Positions 53,924 to 55,981 of a stretch of 55,981 bases of DNA are shown here, one piece after another (the first letter of the stretch is position 1; every line of letters starts with the position of its first letter). The position numbers were made by a program, and so were the translations under genes. The stretch is from Bacteroidota bacterium (lineage in GTDB: Bacteria; Bacteroidota; Bacteroidia; Bacteroidales; Tannerellaceae): NCBI GenBank assembly GCA_023429375.1, contig JAEYVY010000018.1, positions 1 to 55,981 of the forward strand, read 5' to 3'. The notes below the pieces were generated by a model. That model was not told the DNA's origin and did not search any database. It worked only from the letters and a program-made list of their open reading frames with translations.

Positions 53924-54583
53924 ATGTTGGCGAAAGATTTCATAACAAAAGATATTCCTGTGTTAAAAAGTTTTGACACAATAGAATATGCCCTAAACTT
54001 AATGGATGACTTTAAATTGAAGCATCTGCCTATAGTAAACGATTCTATTTATCAAGGAATTATTTCTGAACGAGAACTTTTGGCAGCACCTAATCCGTCT
54101 TCCCCAATAAGTTCACCTGTACTGTTCTGTCCCAGCATTATGGAAAATGGACATCTTCACGAAGTATTGTCCCTTCTGACCCGCTATAAATTAACATTAC
54201 TTCCTGTTGTCACGACTGATGGGAAATATTATGGAAGCATCACTAGGGAAAACCTTATAGACCTTCTATCAGAACTTTCTAATGCAGAAGCATCCGGGAG
54301 TATAATTGTATTGGAAGTTATTCCGCAAGATTATTCTTTGGTGGATATTTCTCGCATAATTGAATCCAACAACGCTCGCGTATTAAATCTATTTACGCGA
54401 ATAGATAAAGAAACAAGCCGTCTGCTGGTTATTCTTAAGTTGGATATTGAAGATGCCTCTCCTGTAATTCGTAGTTTTGAACGTTTCAACTATACTGTTC
54501 TATATCATTTTATGGAAAAAGGAATGGTCGATGAGCTGTTGCAACAACGAATGAACGAACTCTTACATTATATGAATCTGTAA
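53924..54583 (+). CDS. CBS-domain protein with ACT-like C-terminus
   Basis: A 219-aa protein with two CBS motifs: about 1-60 (LAKDFITKDIPVLKSFDTIE and HLPIVNDSIYQGIISERELL) and about 70-125 (LTLLPVVTTDGKYYGSITRE). A third, ACT-like segment (about 130-205, IIVLEVIPQDYSLVDISRII) follows. This tandem-CBS plus ACT-like layout resembles AcuB-type sensors that bind adenine nucleotides. The role in this gene is unknown, but its pairing with nadK, 16 bp downstream, suggests a link to nucleotide or energy status. Confidence 0.8.
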   Translation: MLAKDFITKDIPVLKSFDTIEYALNLMDDFKLKHLPIVNDSIYQGIISERELLAAPNPSSPISSPVLFCPSIMENGHLHEVLSLLTRYKLTLLPVVTTDGKYYGSITRENLIDLLSELSNAEASGSIIVLEVIPQDYSLVDISRIIESNNARVLNLFTRIDKETSRLLVILKLDIEDASPVIRSFERFNYTVLYHFMEKGMVDELLQQRMNELLHYMNL

Positions 54584-54599
54584 ATCAAATAATACAAAC

Positions 54600-55493
54600 A
54601 TGAAAGTCGGTATTTTCGGAAGTGAATATCAAGCAGATAAACAAAACCTGATACGTCGCTTGTTTGATAAACTTCAAGCACTCGAAGCAGAAGTCTATGT
54701 TGACAACACCTTTTACATGTATCTTACAGATGCTTTGGATTTCGAACCTGAAATTACAGGTTTAATCACAAATAATGATGTAGAGTTTGAGCATGAATTA
54801 GACTTTGTCCTTAGCCTTGGTGGTGACGGCACATTTCTACATACCGCTGCACGTGTAAATAAACAGAATATTCCAATTTTAGGAATTAATACAGGACGTC
54901 TCGGATTTCTAGCAGATGTTTCGGTCAGAGAAATTGAAGAGACATTAGAAGAATTATACCGAAACTATTATAAGATTGAAGAGCGCAGGTTATTGCAGCT
55001 ATCAGCCAACGGACATCCATTTAAAGGGTTTAACTATGCATTGAATGAAGTTGCTATTCTCAAACGAGACACTTCTTCGATGATTATCATTCATACTCAT
55101 TTAAATGGTGAATACCTTACATCTTATCAAGCTGATGGATTAGTAATAGCTACACCTACCGGTTCTACTGCATACTCAATGAGCATCAATGGCCCTATTA
55201 TGATTCCTCAATGCGATAATTTAATTCTTAGTCCTGTTGCTCCGCATTCATTGAATGTTCGTCCTTTAGTAATACCCGACAACTATACGATTTCTTTAGG
55301 CGTAGAAAGTAGAAATAAAACATTTTTAGTGGCATTAGACGGACGATCAGAAGTATTCCCTACAGGCATCCAATTAACAGTAAAAATTGCTGATTATACC
55401 ACAAAAATCATCAAACGTCACAATCATACATTCTATCAAACCTTGCGTGACAAGTTAATGTGGGGAGCAGATGCACGAAAGAAAGGACTTTAA
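54600..55493 (+). CDS. nadK: NAD kinase
   Basis: A 297-aa NAD(P) kinase that makes NADP+ from NAD+. The core GGDGT motif is in LSLGGDGTFLHTAARV (about 75-90). Further markers are GINTGRLGFLAD, the NEVAI core and LVIATPTGSTAYSMSINGP, which forms the substrate loop. The protein starts with KVGIFGSEYQADKQ. It is the second gene of the CBS-nadK unit. The pathway neighbour pdxJ lies divergently. Confidence 0.96.
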   Translation: MKVGIFGSEYQADKQNLIRRLFDKLQALEAEVYVDNTFYMYLTDALDFEPEITGLITNNDVEFEHELDFVLSLGGDGTFLHTAARVNKQNIPILGINTGRLGFLADVSVREIEETLEELYRNYYKIEERRLLQLSANGHPFKGFNYALNEVAILKRDTSSMIIIHTHLNGEYLTSYQADGLVIATPTGSTAYSMSINGPIMIPQCDNLILSPVAPHSLNVRPLVIPDNYTISLGVESRNKTFLVALDGRSEVFPTGIQLTVKIADYTTKIIKRHNHTFYQTLRDKLMWGADARKKGL

Positions 55494-55870
55494 TTCTTAT
55501 ATAATCTGTTTTTTCTTTCACTAAGATCTACTGTCATTTTTTTCTGTCACTTCAAGGGAAAACTATCAGTTAATTTAGAAGAATAAAAAGAGAGGTTATA
55601 CTTGTTCCCTTTGCTCTAATATCAATATCTATTATTAAATCAAATTCAAGAATAGAGAGAGATATAATAGACAGCAAAAGCTAAGGGTGTAGCAGTTAAA
55701 TAATACGAAAAGCCCCTTCTGCATTCTTTATCATTTCCTATAAAGCTATTATACAAAAAGGATTAAATATTCCTTTTCGGCTTATTTAAATAAAGACAAA
55801 ACTTAAAGGTGTATCTTGTGTAGATGCACTTTTTTAGTGTTTATGTATTGGGGGACCGCCCCAAAACAAG
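55494..55870. other. Gap between nadK and the rRNA terminator
   Basis: A 375-bp AT-rich stretch without a convincing gene. It contains a weak AAAAGGA/TCCTTTT stem (55756-55777) and a hairpin with a T run (55808-55835). Confidence 0.5.
55808..55835 (+). terminator. Possible rightward terminator
   Basis: GTGTATC (55809-55815) pairs with GATGCAC (55823-55829), with one G-U pair, followed by a run of six T (55830-55835). It would end transcripts running from nadK toward the rRNA operon. Confidence 0.5.
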
Positions 55871-55902
55871 AAAAGCCGATTCAGAACTTCTGAACCGGCT
55901 TC
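55871..55902 (-). terminator. rRNA operon terminator
   Basis: A 14-bp stem with one G-U pair (55873-55886 with 55888-55901) followed on the minus strand by TTTTCTTGTTTTGG, directly downstream of 5S rRNA. Confidence 0.85.
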
Positions 55903-55912
55903 CTCTTCTTAA

Positions 55913-55981
55913 AACGGCGACTACCTACTCTCCCACTTGCGCAGTACCATCGGCGTGATTGGGCTTAACTTCTCTGTTCGG
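55913..55981 (-). rRNA. rrf: 5S ribosomal RNA, 3' part, cut by the window end
   Basis: The complement reads through CCGAACAGAGAAGTTAAGCC, then GCCGATGGTACTGC and GTGGGAGAGTAGGTAGTCGCCG, the standard 3' half of bacterial 5S rRNA. The 5' half lies beyond the right edge. As it reads leftward, a 16S-23S-5S operon is expected to the right, convergent with nadK. The exact 3' end is uncertain by a few bases. Confidence 0.93.

Noticed and set aside
55494..55870. tRNA or small RNA before the rRNA terminator
   Set aside because: No cloverleaf arms or T-loop pattern (GGTTCGA) could be placed; only weak hairpins.
1..55981. Insertion sequence, integron, phage genes or CRISPR in the window
   Set aside because: No transposase, integrase, phage or repeat-spacer array was seen among the recognised proteins or in the gaps.

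Overview
The window is chromosomal DNA from an AT-rich, Gram-negative member of the Bacteroidales. The evidence is a SusC/SusD pair whose SusC carries an STN domain, an ECF sigma/FecR pair, several TAnnTTTG -7 promoter boxes, a MacB-like efflux operon of the Bacteroidetes layout, and a pdxJ-exbB-exbD-tonB cluster. A Parabacteroides-like genus is my guess from overall gene content and is not proven. No prophage, CRISPR array, insertion sequence or tRNA was found.

Left part (1-12.3 kb, accessory). A PCMD-domain surface protein that seems to lack its 5' end is followed by a nutrient-uptake island. The island holds a Tat-exported PHP phosphoesterase, a divergent sodium:solute symporter, an exported purple-acid-phosphatase-like enzyme, SusD, an STN-type SusC, a FecR anti-sigma factor and an ECF sigma factor. 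It has three hydrolase/transport genes but no recognisable glycoside hydrolase or lyase, so a phosphoester-containing substrate is the most economical guess. SusC occupancy would be sensed through STN, FecR and the sigma factor.

Middle (12.4-27.7 kb). speA (arginine decarboxylase) is divergent from a chaA-type cation/proton antiporter. Then comes a leftward efflux operon: TolC-like, HlyD-like, two MacB-type permeases, one ATPase and a third permease. The third permease is split by a frameshift at a run of six G. Next are a PAP2 phosphatase and a DgkA-type lipid kinase, which probably act on undecaprenyl or phosphatidate lipids.

Core metabolism (27.8-43.5 kb). A rightward operon holds a DUF3298 lipoprotein, rsmG, an MBL-fold hydrolase, gcvP and a glycoside-hydrolase-like lipoprotein. 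It is followed by a PqaA-like hydrolase, a POT-family transporter and etfB-etfA-acyl-CoA dehydrogenase. The Etf has hallmarks of the electron-bifurcating type. grpE-dnaJ runs leftward.

Right part (43.6-56 kb). A PDZ protein, mutS2 and corA run rightward and meet panE and pdxY tail to tail. The DJ-1, tonB, exbD, exbB and pdxJ genes also run leftward. A CBS-domain protein and nadK are divergent from pdxJ. The window ends inside a leftward 5S rRNA gene with its terminator, so an rRNA operon lies beyond the right edge.

The most unusual non-coding signal is an intergenic palindromic repeat present three times (about 1.2, 15.8 and 37.4 kb). Each copy has a nested inverted-repeat structure and shares the word AACGTTCGrkATGyTTTTT.
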